Counted from the first letter of the stretch, positions 1-7,365 are shown. The stretch is 11,040 bases of DNA from OMOG01 sp041485845 (GCA_041485845.1 JBGPKH010000271.1:1-11040); one strand, 5' to 3'. Notes: generated from the sequence alone by a model not told the origin. Numbers and translations are program-made.

Positions 1-586
1 CGCGCACCTCGCGTTCGAACTGCCCCGAATTCTGCGCCTCGTCCTGGCGCAGCCAATCGAGGACGATCTTGCGGGCCTCGCCCATGTCGCGGAACTGGTG
101 GATCCAGTTGGCCTTCTCCTGGCGGCACACGAAATCCAGGAAATCGAACAACTCGGCGGGGAGCCCCAGTTCCGTCAGGTCGGCCCCGGCCTTGCGCGCC
201 AACTGGAACACTCTTCGCTGATCCCAAATCCGCTCGCGCACCAGAATGCGAATGGGCTTGCGGCAGGCGAGCGCGCGCAGATACTCGTACCACGTGACGC
301 TGATGGGTCCCACAGGATCCGGCAGCGGGCGCTTGGGGTAGGCCTTGCCGTCGTATACCGAGCCGTAGCGGTCGTTGACGATCAGCACGTACTGATCGGC
401 TTGTTCCACGTTGCGCAGGCAGTTGTCCTGGGAGTGCAGGCGGGAGTCGACCGGAAAATCGGGGAACTCCGAGGCCCAGACCTGGTAGTCCATCTCCTCC
501 AGCGCCTCTTTCAGACCGCTGCGCAGGTCCCGCAGATCGAGGCAGGTAGAACTGAGGAAGATGCGTTGTCCCGAAGCCGCGGCCAT
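1..586 (-). CDS. DUF4062 domain protein, N-terminal part (gene runs off the left edge)
   Basis: The minus strand is open from an ATG at 586-584 to the window edge, giving about 195 residues; the C-terminus lies outside. The translation begins MAAASGQRIFLSSTCLDLRD. Residues 9-22 fit the DUF4062 signature (hydrophobic-SST-x-x-DL-x-x-x-R). They are followed by E40-F-P, C56-L-x-x-V, the strand YVLIVNDRYGS (66-76), and V97-T-W-Y-E101-Y-L-R-A-L, the family's usual 'S.T..EY..A' segment. This is a TIR-like Rossmann module; known DUF4062 proteins usually carry an NTPase (NACHT/AAA/STAND) or TPR/WD repeats after it, but that part is not visible here. There is no signal peptide, so a cytoplasmic location is expected. 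The ATG at 591 is out of frame, and no in-frame start lies between 586 and the neighbouring gene. The only Shine-Dalgarno-like run upstream is GAGAG, about 12 bases away. The gene is divergent from the DUF29 gene. A role in defence is inference from the family only. Confidence 0.85.
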   Translation of the reverse strand, partial: MAAASGQRIFLSSTCLDLRDLRSGLKEALEEMDYQVWASEFPDFPVDSRLHSQDNCLRNVEQADQYVLIVNDRYGSVYDGKAYPKRPLPDPVGPISVTWYEYLRALACRKPIRILVRERIWDQRRVFQLARKAGADLTELGLPAELFDFLDFVCRQEKANWIHQFRDMGEARKIVLDWLRQDEAQNSGQFEREVR

Positions 587-633
587 GACATCGATTCTAC
601 TCTCTGGTTCATAATGGTATCGAGGCCGTACCA
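587..633. promoter_or_regulatory. Divergent intergenic region of the DUF4062 and DUF29 genes
   Basis: Only 47 bases separate the two divergent start codons, so both promoters must lie here or overlap the coding ends. On the plus strand, ATGACA (585-590) and CATAAT (610-615) resemble -35 and -10 boxes with a long 19-base spacer. On the minus strand, TAGAAT (599-594) sits so close to the start codon at 586 that its transcript would be almost leaderless. GAGG at 622-625 is a Shine-Dalgarno candidate 8 bases before the plus-strand ATG. All boxes are pattern matches only. Confidence 0.3.
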
Positions 634-1113
634 ATGAACAAGCCGGTCACTGAGGCTGAAGTGGAATCGTCCCTATACGATTCCGACTTCTACGAGTGGA
701 CGCAGACGGTGAGCGGACACCTGCGGAATGGCCGATTGCCGGAAGCCGATCTGGAGCACATTGCGGAGGAGATAGCCGACATGGGCAAGCGCGACCGCCG
801 CGAACTGTTCTCCCGCATGACCGTTCTCCTCATGCACCTGATGAAGTGGGCCGCGCAGCCGGAGAGGCGCAACGTTTCCACGTGGAAGGCCACGATCGAC
901 GAGCAGCGTGAGCAGATCGGCTATATTCTGGAGGACTCGCCGAGTCTGCGTGCCCGTCTGATCGGGGAGATGCCAGAGCTTTATTCGCGGGCCACCCTCA
1001 GAGCCTCCCGGGAGACGGGCATGCCGGCCGACACGTTCGCCCGGCCCGATACACCCCGTATCGACCATCTTCTGACTCTCGACTGGTACCCCGAATCGTT
1101 GGACGATCTTTGA
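634..1113 (+). CDS. DUF29 family protein
   Basis: This 159-residue protein matches the small all-helical DUF29 family across its whole length, which is the usual family size. Visible marks are L14-Y-D-S-D-F-Y-E-W near the N-terminus, then L-x-H-I-A-E-E-I-x-x-M-G-K-R-x-R-R-E-L around residues 40-60. Next come L-L-x-H-L-x-K-W-x-x-Q-P-E-R-R, W-K-A-T-I-x-E-Q-R-x-x-I, D-S-P-S-L and a C-terminal L-x-L-D-W-Y-P-E. The function of DUF29 is unknown; the family is common in cyanobacteria and other bacteria and is often multicopy. There is no signal peptide or membrane segment, so it is probably cytoplasmic. The ATG at 634 has GAGG 8 bases upstream, which supports this start. It is divergent from the DUF4062 gene, and the next gene downstream has its own promoter, so it is probably transcribed alone. 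Confidence 0.9.
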   Translation: MNKPVTEAEVESSLYDSDFYEWTQTVSGHLRNGRLPEADLEHIAEEIADMGKRDRRELFSRMTVLLMHLMKWAAQPERRNVSTWKATIDEQREQIGYILEDSPSLRARLIGEMPELYSRATLRASRETGMPADTFARPDTPRIDHLLTLDWYPESLDDL

Positions 1114-1125
1114 TTATCTTTGATT
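1106..1125 (+). repeat. Tandem 10-bp duplication across the DUF29 stop codon
   Basis: The 10-mer ATCTTTGATT occurs twice head-to-tail. The first copy contains the stop codon TGA (1111-1113) of the DUF29 gene, so the second copy is extra 3' sequence. It looks like a small slippage duplication without coding effect. Confidence 0.7.
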
Positions 1126-1133
1126 GGCTACGC

Positions 1134-1161
1134 TTGACACCGGCTGCCCGGGGGTTGTAAC
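1134..1161 (+). promoter_or_regulatory. Sigma70-like promoter of the TonB-dependent receptor
   Basis: A perfect TTGACA (1134-1139) is followed after 16 bases by TGTAAC (1156-1161), which matches four of six -10 positions. The site is in the gap between the DUF29 stop and the receptor start and would give a leader of roughly 40 bases. That leader ends in the Shine-Dalgarno sequence GAAGGGGTGA just before the ATG at 1210. No operator-like palindrome is evident around it. Confidence 0.5.
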
Positions 1162-1209
1162 GTTCAGCAAGCCGCATCGAACGACCTATTCGTTCTGCGA
1201 AGGGGTGAA

Positions 1210-4200
1210 ATGAAGAGCTTTGTTTTGGGTTGTCTCCTGACGCTGGTCTGCCCCTGGCAGGCTTTGCCGCAGTCCAGCACCGGCAGTGTCCGCGGCACCG
1301 TGCGCGACCAGTCGGACGCCGTGGTGCCGAATGCCGACGTGACCCTGACTAACGCCGCGACCAACGCGACATCCAAGAGCAAGACCAATGAGACGGGGTC
1401 TTACGTGTTCCCCGCGGTCGCTCCCGGCGATTACAGCTTGCGGATCGAGTCGGCCGGACTGCAAAAGTACGAGGCCAAACTGACCGTCCAGGTGCAGCAG
1501 TCCGCGACCATCGACGCGGTGCTGAAGGTGGCCGCGGAGATTGCGACCGTTTCGGTCAGGGATGTAACACCCGTGGTGGTCTCCGATCGGCCGGATCTCG
1601 GCCACGTTCTGGAACGGCAGCTCATCGAGCAGTTGCCCACCAACGGGCGCAGCATCATCAACCTGCTGTACGCGGTCCCGGGGCTCGAGCCCAGCCAGGT
1701 CCGCTCGTACGGCGTGCGGCAGGGCGCGCACGATTTCATACTCGACGGCGCCGCGCTTTCCGATCCGGTGGATGGCGAGGGCACCACCATCCGCCCGCCG
1801 GGTCTGGACACGATCCAGGAGTTTCTGGTGGAGAACAACGCGTCGTCGGCCAAGTTCAGCCGCCCGACCAGCATCGTCATGACGACCCGAAGCGGCACCA
1901 ACCTGTTGCACGGGTCTCTGTTCGAGACAGCGCGCAACAACGCCTTCGGCAAGGCCCGCTCCAAGACCGACCTGGGCGTGCTGCCGATCCTTATTCGCAA
2001 CGAGTACGGCGGCACGGCCGGCGGGCCAGTCTACATTCCGAAGCTCTACAACGGAAAGAACCGCTCGTTCTGGTTCTTCTCGTACGAGGGCTATTCCAAT
2101 CGCAATCCCTCTTCCGCTTCGGGCGTGGTGCCGACCGAGGCGATGCGCAACGGCGACTTCAGCCAGGCGCGCGATTCGCAGGGCCGCTTGCAGACGATCT
2201 ACGATCCGCTGTCGACGAACCCGGCCACGTGGGCGCGCACGCCCTTTCCGGGCAACATCATTCCCAAAGACCGGCAGAGCCCGCTTTCGAAGTACGCGTT
2301 TTCGGTGATTCCGCTGCCGACATTCCCGGAACGGAATCCTCTCCTGACCACGAACTGGTTCGGTCCCGGGCCGAGCGCCACCAACCAGTGGACGGTTACT
2401 TCGCGCTTCGATCAGAACATCTCGGACAAGGACAAGCTCTACGCGCGCTTCACTACAGGCGCGCAGACCCGGTTCGCCAGCTCGGCCATTCCCATGATCG
2501 ACAGGGTAGCCAACTTTACCAACCGGCCCGAGAGGAACTACAGCCTGGCGCTGTCCTGGACTCACAGCATCAGCTCCTCGTTCTTCAACGAGCTGTTAGT
2601 CAGCGGGGCCCGCGAGTACGCCGACATTGTCTCCGGCGATCCGAACGTGAATTACGACAGTCAGTTGAATCTTCCGAATCCGCTGGGGGTCAACGGCTTT
2701 CCGGTGATCGGCAACTTCGGCATCGGAACCACCAATTACTTTCAGCCGGCCAATCGCCGGACGCGCTGGCTCAATTACTTCATCCTGGAGGACAACGCCA
2801 CCAAGTTGAAGGGCAGGCACGAATTTCAGTTCGGCGTTCATCTGCGGCTGGACCAGTGGAACATTCTGCCGCAGCAGACGCAGGCGGCGGGGAACGTCAG
2901 CTTCGCGACGCTGGCCACGGCGCTGTGGGACGGCCAGTCGCGCGCCAACCCGGCGGCCACGCCGCAGACCGGGCTCAACCTGGCCAACCTGTTCCTGGGG
3001 GTCGCCAACTACTCGAATAACCTGCGCAAGGGGACCTGGTACACTCGCCGGCACGAAAACGCCTTTTACTTCCAGGACAACTACAAAGTGACTTCCCGGC
3101 TGACCCTGAACCTGGGCGTGCGCTGGGAGCTCAATCCGTTCATGTACGACAAGCACAACGTAGGCGTCAGCTTCGACGTGAAGCAGCGCGCATACGTTCT
3201 GGGCGACTCGCTGGACACTTACTACAAGCTGGGAGCGACGCTCCCGTCGCTGGTCTCCGCACTGACTACACTTACCGGGGCGAAGTTCATCACCTACGAC
3301 CAGGCCGGCCTGCCGCAGAAGCTGGTACACGACAACTGGCACGACATCGGACCGTCGGTGGGCTTCGCCTACCGCGCGCTGAGCGGACGGAGAGCCTTCG
3401 TGGCGCGCGGCGGGTTCTCGACCAAGTTCTACCCCGAGCCGCTCTACAACTGGAACGACTCCATGACCGGCAATACGCCGTTCAGCACAACCTATCAGAA
3501 CAGCCTGACGGACGCCGCCCAGTCGCCGGACGGTATTGGGAACTACGGCATGCGCTCGGCGCCGACCATCTTCGCCGGATTGAACAGCCAGAACGCGGTG
3601 TCGCTCTCGACCGCCAGGGGACTGACCAACACCTCCGGCGTCATCTCGTATTTCAGCCCGGACCAGCCGTCGTCTCGAGTGCACACCTGGAACTTCACGC
3701 TCGAAAAGGAAGTGCTCCCCGAGACGGTGCTGCGCGTCAGTTATGTAGGGGTGCACGGCACGCACGATGACGAAACTTTCAGTTACTCCCAATCGACGCC
3801 CACGTACGTCTGGTACGCCAGCACGCGAACTCCGCTGCCAACCGGCACGAACGCCGGCCTGCTGCAACGGCCCTTCGATCTGAACCCCGACGGGTCCATC
3901 GCGTCCTCGGTCTTCGGAACGGTGCAGGAGTTGAAGAAGACCGGCTACTCCTGGACCAACGGGATCCAACTCGAGCTCGGGCATCGCTACCGCCAGGGGT
4001 TCGCCTACGGGTTCCAATACGTGATGCTGAATGCGTTGCGGCTCGGCAGCGGCGGCGGCGGCACCGACGACGTCATCGGCGATATCAACCAGTACCTGCC
4101 GGGCACGGTGCCGGCCGGCGTGATGGAGCGCCACAAGCTGCTCGACTACCAGCGCGAGACTTCGACGCCCAAGCACCGGGTCCGCTGGAACTGGCTTTTC

Positions 4201-4935
4201 GACCTCCCGTTCGGCAACGGCAAGCTCATCGCCAAGAACGCGCACGGCGTCGTGGAGAAGCTCATCGGCGGGTGGCAACTCACCGGGGGCGGCACCCTGC
4301 GCAGCAACTGGGCCTCGTTGCCGGGCGGCAGCGGGGGCTACTATCCGACCGGCGTGAAGATCGAAAAATACGGCTTCCAATACCCGATCCAGGACTGCAC
4401 GGGCACCTCGCCGACTGCCGGCGGGCCGGTAGTCTGCACCCCCGGTTATCTGTTTTGGAACGGATACATTCCGGCCAACAGGATCAACAGCCAGACGGCC
4501 GATGGCCGGCCCAACGGGATCATGGGGGTTCCCAGCAACTATAAGCCCGCGGTGGCTCCGCTGATTCCGCAGGGCAGCACCGCGCTGCCGCCCAATGCGC
4601 CGGCCAACACCGATGTGTCTCAGTTCTGGGACACCAACACGGTCTGGATCCCGCTGAAGGACGGCACGGTGCAACGCACCACCTACGCGCCGGGATTTCA
4701 CCCTTTGCAGAACCAGTACATCCCCGGGGTGTTGCAGTGGGGGTTGGATGCCGGGCTGGTGAAGAACGTCCGGATCACGGAACGCGTGAATCTGCGTTTT
4801 AATATGGACGCGTTCAACGTGCTGAATCACCCGGGGACGCCGAATTCGATTAACAGCAACAGCGGGATTTTGAGCACGATCGGGTTTGCGAATGGCGGGC
4901 GCGAGGTGCAGTTTACGCTGCGGCTGGCTTGGTGA
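1210..4935 (+). CDS. Oar-like TonB-dependent receptor with carboxypeptidase-regulatory-like domain
   Basis: A 1241-residue outer-membrane receptor expected to import a large or scarce substrate through a gated barrel driven by TonB. Residues 1 to about 21 form a signal peptide (MKSFVLGCLLTLVCPWQALP). Residues 24-105 are a carboxypeptidase-regulatory-like beta sandwich (GSVRGTVRDQSDAVVPNADV, then the G-S-Y-x-F and P-G-D-Y-S-L-R-I marks). Residues about 125-235 are the plug (E-Q-L-P-T-N-G-R, F-I-L-D-G, Q-E-F-L-V-E-N-N, V-M-T-T-R-S-G-T-N). The motif GGPVYIPKLYNGKNRSFW near 271-288 is characteristic of the large Oar-type receptors that are numerous in Acidobacteria. The rest is a beta-barrel ending in Q-F-T-L-R-L-A-W; the terminal aromatic residue is a typical outer-membrane barrel ending. 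I see no clear TonB box. The start is supported by GAAGGGG directly upstream. It is intact and precedes a same-strand secreted esterase by 64 bases, so the substrate may be the esterase's product; that is inference. Confidence 0.92.
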   Translation: MKSFVLGCLLTLVCPWQALPQSSTGSVRGTVRDQSDAVVPNADVTLTNAATNATSKSKTNETGSYVFPAVAPGDYSLRIESAGLQKYEAKLTVQVQQSATIDAVLKVAAEIATVSVRDVTPVVVSDRPDLGHVLERQLIEQLPTNGRSIINLLYAVPGLEPSQVRSYGVRQGAHDFILDGAALSDPVDGEGTTIRPPGLDTIQEFLVENNASSAKFSRPTSIVMTTRSGTNLLHGSLFETARNNAFGKARSKTDLGVLPILIRNEYGGTAGGPVYIPKLYNGKNRSFWFFSYEGYSNRNPSSASGVVPTEAMRNGDFSQARDSQGRLQTIYDPLSTNPATWARTPFPGNIIPKDRQSPLSKYAFSVIPLPTFPERNPLLTTNWFGPGPSATNQWTVTSRFDQNISDKDKLYARFTTGAQTRFASSAIPMIDRVANFTNRPERNYSLALSWTHSISSSFFNELLVSGAREYADIVSGDPNVNYDSQLNLPNPLGVNGFPVIGNFGIGTTNYFQPANRRTRWLNYFILEDNATKLKGRHEFQFGVHLRLDQWNILPQQTQAAGNVSFATLATALWDGQSRANPAATPQTGLNLANLFLGVANYSNNLRKGTWYTRRHENAFYFQDNYKVTSRLTLNLGVRWELNPFMYDKHNVGVSFDVKQRAYVLGDSLDTYYKLGATLPSLVSALTTLTGAKFITYDQAGLPQKLVHDNWHDIGPSVGFAYRALSGRRAFVARGGFSTKFYPEPLYNWNDSMTGNTPFSTTYQNSLTDAAQSPDGIGNYGMRSAPTIFAGLNSQNAVSLSTARGLTNTSGVISYFSPDQPSSRVHTWNFTLEKEVLPETVLRVSYVGVHGTHDDETFSYSQSTPTYVWYASTRTPLPTGTNAGLLQRPFDLNPDGSIASSVFGTVQELKKTGYSWTNGIQLELGHRYRQGFAYGFQYVMLNALRLGSGGGGTDDVIGDINQYLPGTVPAGVMERHKLLDYQRETSTPKHRVRWNWLFDLPFGNGKLIAKNAHGVVEKLIGGWQLTGGGTLRSNWASLPGGSGGYYPTGVKIEKYGFQYPIQDCTGTSPTAGGPVVCTPGYLFWNGYIPANRINSQTADGRPNGIMGVPSNYKPAVAPLIPQGSTALPPNAPANTDVSQFWDTNTVWIPLKDGTVQRTTYAPGFHPLQNQYIPGVLQWGLDAGLVKNVRITERVNLRFNMDAFNVLNHPGTPNSINSNSGILSTIGFANGGREVQFTLRLAW

Positions 4936-4956
4936 GGCGCGCGAAAGAGTCAGGGC

Positions 4957-4996
4957 CGCAGATGAACGCAGATGAACGCAGATAAACGCGGATAAG
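4957..4996 (+). repeat. Four-unit 10-bp tandem repeat (CGCAGATGAA type)
   Basis: Four head-to-tail 10-mers fill most of the gap between receptor and esterase: CGCAGATGAA (4957, 4967), CGCAGATAAA (4977) and CGCGGATAAG (4987). The units decay from left to right. The last one ends three bases before the esterase ATG, so it occupies the place of the ribosome-binding site. Similar CGCAGATGAACGCAGAT-type intergenic repeats occur in many bacterial genomes, as I recall, so it is probably a dispersed family. A 10-bp period also equals about one helical turn. Confidence 0.85.
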
Positions 4997-4999
4997 AAG

Positions 5000-7099
5000 A
5001 TGAGAACAACCAGGCGGGAAGTGTTGGCGCTCGCGGCTTGCGGCGCGGTGTTGCGGACGGTGCGCGGTCAGACGCCCGTCAAGATCTATCGTGACTATTC
5101 GAAGTGTCTGCCGGACCATCTGCGCGACCTCGCGGAGCGCGCCTACCGCATGCGCAATGCGGAACTGGCCAAGCTCTCTACGGGGGCCGCGGTGCGCGCG
5201 CGGCAGGAGTGGGTGACCGAGACGTTCTGGAAGATCGTGGGCGGCAAGCCCGAGCGCACGCCTCTGAATGCGCGCACGGTGGGCTCGTTCGATCGGCCCG
5301 GCTATCGCGTCGAGAAGGTGGTCTACGAAAGCCAGCCGGGCTTCCACGTCGCAGGGAACCTGTATATCCCGGCTTCGGGCAACCCGCCGTTTCCGGGGGT
5401 GCTTTTCCAGATGGGGCACACGGCGAACGGCAAGGGCGGCGATCTCTACCAGCGCTGCTGCCAGGGACTCGCGCGGCTCGGCTACCTGGTGCTAGGGTTC
5501 GACCCCATGGGACAGGGCGAGCGCATCTACTATCCGGCGGCGGGAGGATCGCGCAGCCGCCTCAGTCCCGACGGGGAGCACACTTACCCGGGCCGGCAGA
5601 TGCTGCTCAAAGGCATCTCGAGCGTGCGCCTGCAAACGTGGGACGCGGTGCGCAGCCTCGACTACCTGGCGGCGCATCCGCTGGTCGATCCCCAGCGGCT
5701 GGCTTCCACCGGCCAATCGGGCGGCGGCACCACCACCATGCTCCTGGCCGCGGTGGACGACCGTCTGGCGGCGGCCGCGGTCTCCAGCGGGAATACGGAG
5801 AACGTCGCCTGCGCGAATTTCAATCCGCCGGGAGCGACCGATGACGCCGAGCAGAACCTCGCCGGCTCCGGTCCGCTGGGATTCGATCGATGGGATCTGC
5901 TCTACCCGCTGGCGCCCAAGCCGCTGCAGATCCAGGTGAGCAGCCGCGATTTTTTCGGCACGTATTCGCCGAACTACATCGACAGCGGAATCGAGGAATT
6001 CCAGAAGCTGCGGAAGGTATACCAGACGCTGGGTCGCGGCGATCGTCTGGCCTGGTTCGCGACGCCGCTGCCGCACGGCTTGACCCACGACATGCGGATG
6101 CAGATCTACAAGTGGTTCGGGCGGTGGCTGAAGCAGGACGTGAAGCCCATCGCGGAAGAGCCTCCGACCACGCCGGAGCGCGACGAAGCGCTGTTCGTCT
6201 CGGACACCGGTAACCTGGTGACGTCGCTTCACGGCGAGACGCCCTACACGCTGAACCAGAAGCACCCGGTCGCGAAGACACCCGCGAAGCTCGAAGCGTT
6301 GCTGGGCGTAACGCGCCCGGCGGCTGGCGGGCTGACCACGGTGGATCGGGCGACTTACCGGGACACGGAAATCGAGGCGGTGGAGTTTTCGACGGCGCCG
6401 AAGGTGTGGGCGCCGGCGTGGCTGTTCCAGCCGAAAAAGCGCGATGCTTCACGGCCGCTGGTGATCGTGCTCGAACCGAATGGCCGGGGCGCGTGGCACG
6501 AGGGAGAGCTCTACGACTCGCTCGCCGCGCGCGGCTGCGTGGTGTGCGCGCCGGACCTGCGCAACACGGGAGATCTGACGCCCGAGTTCGGGCGCGGGGC
6601 GGCCCGTCATGCGCGGCCGCACAACAGCGACGAGGATTATGCGTGGTCGTCGTTCATCCTCGGCGAGTCGCTGGTGGGGCAGCGGGTGGCGGATTTGCTG
6701 GCGGTGGTCCAGGGGTTGCGAAGCAGGGCCGATCTGCGATCGCGGCGGCTGGTGGTGGCGGCGCGCGGCACGGCCACGATCGCGGCGCAGTTTGCCGCGG
6801 CGCTGGAGCCGGCGATCGACACGCTCTACCTGGCGGGCGGGCTGGCTTCGTACCAGCGGATCGTGGACAGCGAGTCCTACACCTATCCGCTGGGCAACTT
6901 CGTTCCCAATGTTCTGCGGCACACCGATCTGCCCGAGTTGGCCGGCGCGATTGCGCCGCGCCGCGTGGTGCTGGCCGGCGCGGTGGATGCCGCGGGCCGC
7001 CAGATGCCGGCGGCGGAGGTCCGCGTGGAATACGGCAAGGCGGCCAATGTCGAGGTGCGGGCGGACGCGGTGTGGAGCGTGGACGGGATTCTGGGCTGA
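5000..7099 (+). CDS. Tat-exported acetyl-xylan-esterase-like alpha/beta hydrolase with a degenerate second hydrolase domain
   Basis: A 699-residue serine hydrolase. The N-terminus MRTTRREVLALAACGAVL carries a twin-arginine motif (R5-R6-x-V-L), pointing to Tat export with processing around residue 23. The first alpha/beta-hydrolase domain (about 90-380) resembles the acetyl xylan esterase/Abhydrolase_7 group. It has F-Q-M-G-H (oxyanion region), G-F-D-P-M-G-Q-G-E-R, and the nucleophile elbow G238-Q-S240-G-G-G. Likely acid and base are D317 (S-S-R-D-F-F-G) and H359 or H363 (P-H-G-L-T-H-D). A second hydrolase-like fold covers about 470-699. Its equivalent elbow reads A588-R-G590-T-A592, so the serine and both flanking glycines are lost and it should be non-catalytic. 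The substrate is probably an acylated carbohydrate or other ester, but the exact one is unknown. The start has only a weak AAGAAG-type ribosome site, because a repeat fills the leader. It probably shares a transcript with the upstream receptor. Confidence 0.85.
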   Translation: MRTTRREVLALAACGAVLRTVRGQTPVKIYRDYSKCLPDHLRDLAERAYRMRNAELAKLSTGAAVRARQEWVTETFWKIVGGKPERTPLNARTVGSFDRPGYRVEKVVYESQPGFHVAGNLYIPASGNPPFPGVLFQMGHTANGKGGDLYQRCCQGLARLGYLVLGFDPMGQGERIYYPAAGGSRSRLSPDGEHTYPGRQMLLKGISSVRLQTWDAVRSLDYLAAHPLVDPQRLASTGQSGGGTTTMLLAAVDDRLAAAAVSSGNTENVACANFNPPGATDDAEQNLAGSGPLGFDRWDLLYPLAPKPLQIQVSSRDFFGTYSPNYIDSGIEEFQKLRKVYQTLGRGDRLAWFATPLPHGLTHDMRMQIYKWFGRWLKQDVKPIAEEPPTTPERDEALFVSDTGNLVTSLHGETPYTLNQKHPVAKTPAKLEALLGVTRPAAGGLTTVDRATYRDTEIEAVEFSTAPKVWAPAWLFQPKKRDASRPLVIVLEPNGRGAWHEGELYDSLAARGCVVCAPDLRNTGDLTPEFGRGAARHARPHNSDEDYAWSSFILGESLVGQRVADLLAVVQGLRSRADLRSRRLVVAARGTATIAAQFAAALEPAIDTLYLAGGLASYQRIVDSESYTYPLGNFVPNVLRHTDLPELAGAIAPRRVVLAGAVDAAGRQMPAAEVRVEYGKAANVEVRADAVWSVDGILG

Positions 7100-7175
7100 C
7101 GGCTTGCCGATCACGGTCGCGGCTCGACTGCCGGCGGCCAAGAACCATGCCGCGGGATATACGCGCTTACAGCGC

Positions 7176-7203
7176 CAACATCGACAAAATCTTGTCGATG
7201 TTG
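7176..7203 (+). terminator. Perfect 12-bp hairpin downstream of the esterase (candidate terminator)
   Basis: The arms CAACATCGACAA (7176-7187) and TTGTCGATGTTG (7192-7203) are perfectly complementary around the 4-base loop AATC. The hairpin begins 76 bases after the esterase stop. No T-tract follows, so classical intrinsic termination is not supported; transcript-end protection, a regulator site or a repeat end are alternatives. Confidence 0.4.
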
Positions 7204-7205
7204 AG

Positions 7206-7240
7206 GAGTCGGAAGTCAGGAGCCGGGGGCCAGCAGTCAA
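7206..7240 (+). repeat. Degenerate 7-bp tandem repeat, five units
   Basis: Five consecutive heptads read GAGTCGG, AAGTCAG, GAGCCGG, GGGCCAG and CAGTCAA, with a rough consensus gAGtCaG. Heptads of this kind (AGTCAGG) are, as I recall, found in intergenic regions of several bacterial groups. The run directly connects the hairpin at 7176-7203 with the nested hairpin at 7238-7282. Confidence 0.55.
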
Positions 7241-7282
7241 CCGTCCGTGCCCCTCTTCGGAAGGGCGCCTTGGGGACGGTTG
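7238..7282 (+). other. Nested RNA-like hairpin with a cUUCGg tetraloop
   Basis: The outer arms CAACCGTCC (7238-7246) and GGACGGTTG (7274-7282) are perfectly complementary. Inside lies a second stem, GTGCCCCTC (7247-7255) with GAAGGGCGC (7260-7268), which has one C/A mismatch and one G/U pair. It is closed by TTCG between C and G, the exceptionally stable cUUCGg loop of structured RNAs. A 5-base bulge (7269-7273) lies on the 3' side. The structure ends one base before an ATG at 7284 and would block ribosome access there. No T-tract follows. It could be a small structured RNA element or a repeat unit. Confidence 0.5.
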
Positions 7283-7365
7283 CATGAGCCAGAAACCGCA
7301 GGGCGTCCGTAACATTTTCCTGGCAGAACCGGCCGAGTTGCTGACGACACCGCGAGACCCTGCAC

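Noticed and set aside
98..637. 179-residue plus-strand open frame
   Set aside because: It lies antisense to the DUF4062 gene, which has clear family motifs, and its own translation has no recognisable pattern.
1186..2565. 459-residue minus-strand open frame
   Set aside because: A shadow of the receptor gene with no family motifs.
2596..4830. 744-residue open frame on the minus strand
   Set aside because: It is antisense to the TonB-dependent receptor; the Arg/Val/Gly-rich text is the usual shadow of a GC-rich gene.
4957..4996. CRISPR-like array
   Set aside because: The 10-bp units are directly adjacent with no spacers, so this is a simple tandem repeat.
5000..5045. Lipoprotein signal (L-A-A-C at residues 11-14) in the esterase
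   Set aside because: Only about six hydrophobic residues separate the twin arginines from the cysteine, too few for a lipoprotein signal; cleavage further on fits better.
6406..7287. Plus-strand open frames overlapping the end of the esterase
   Set aside because: Alternative-frame shadows of the esterase; only the part after about 7366 in one frame shows real protein similarity.
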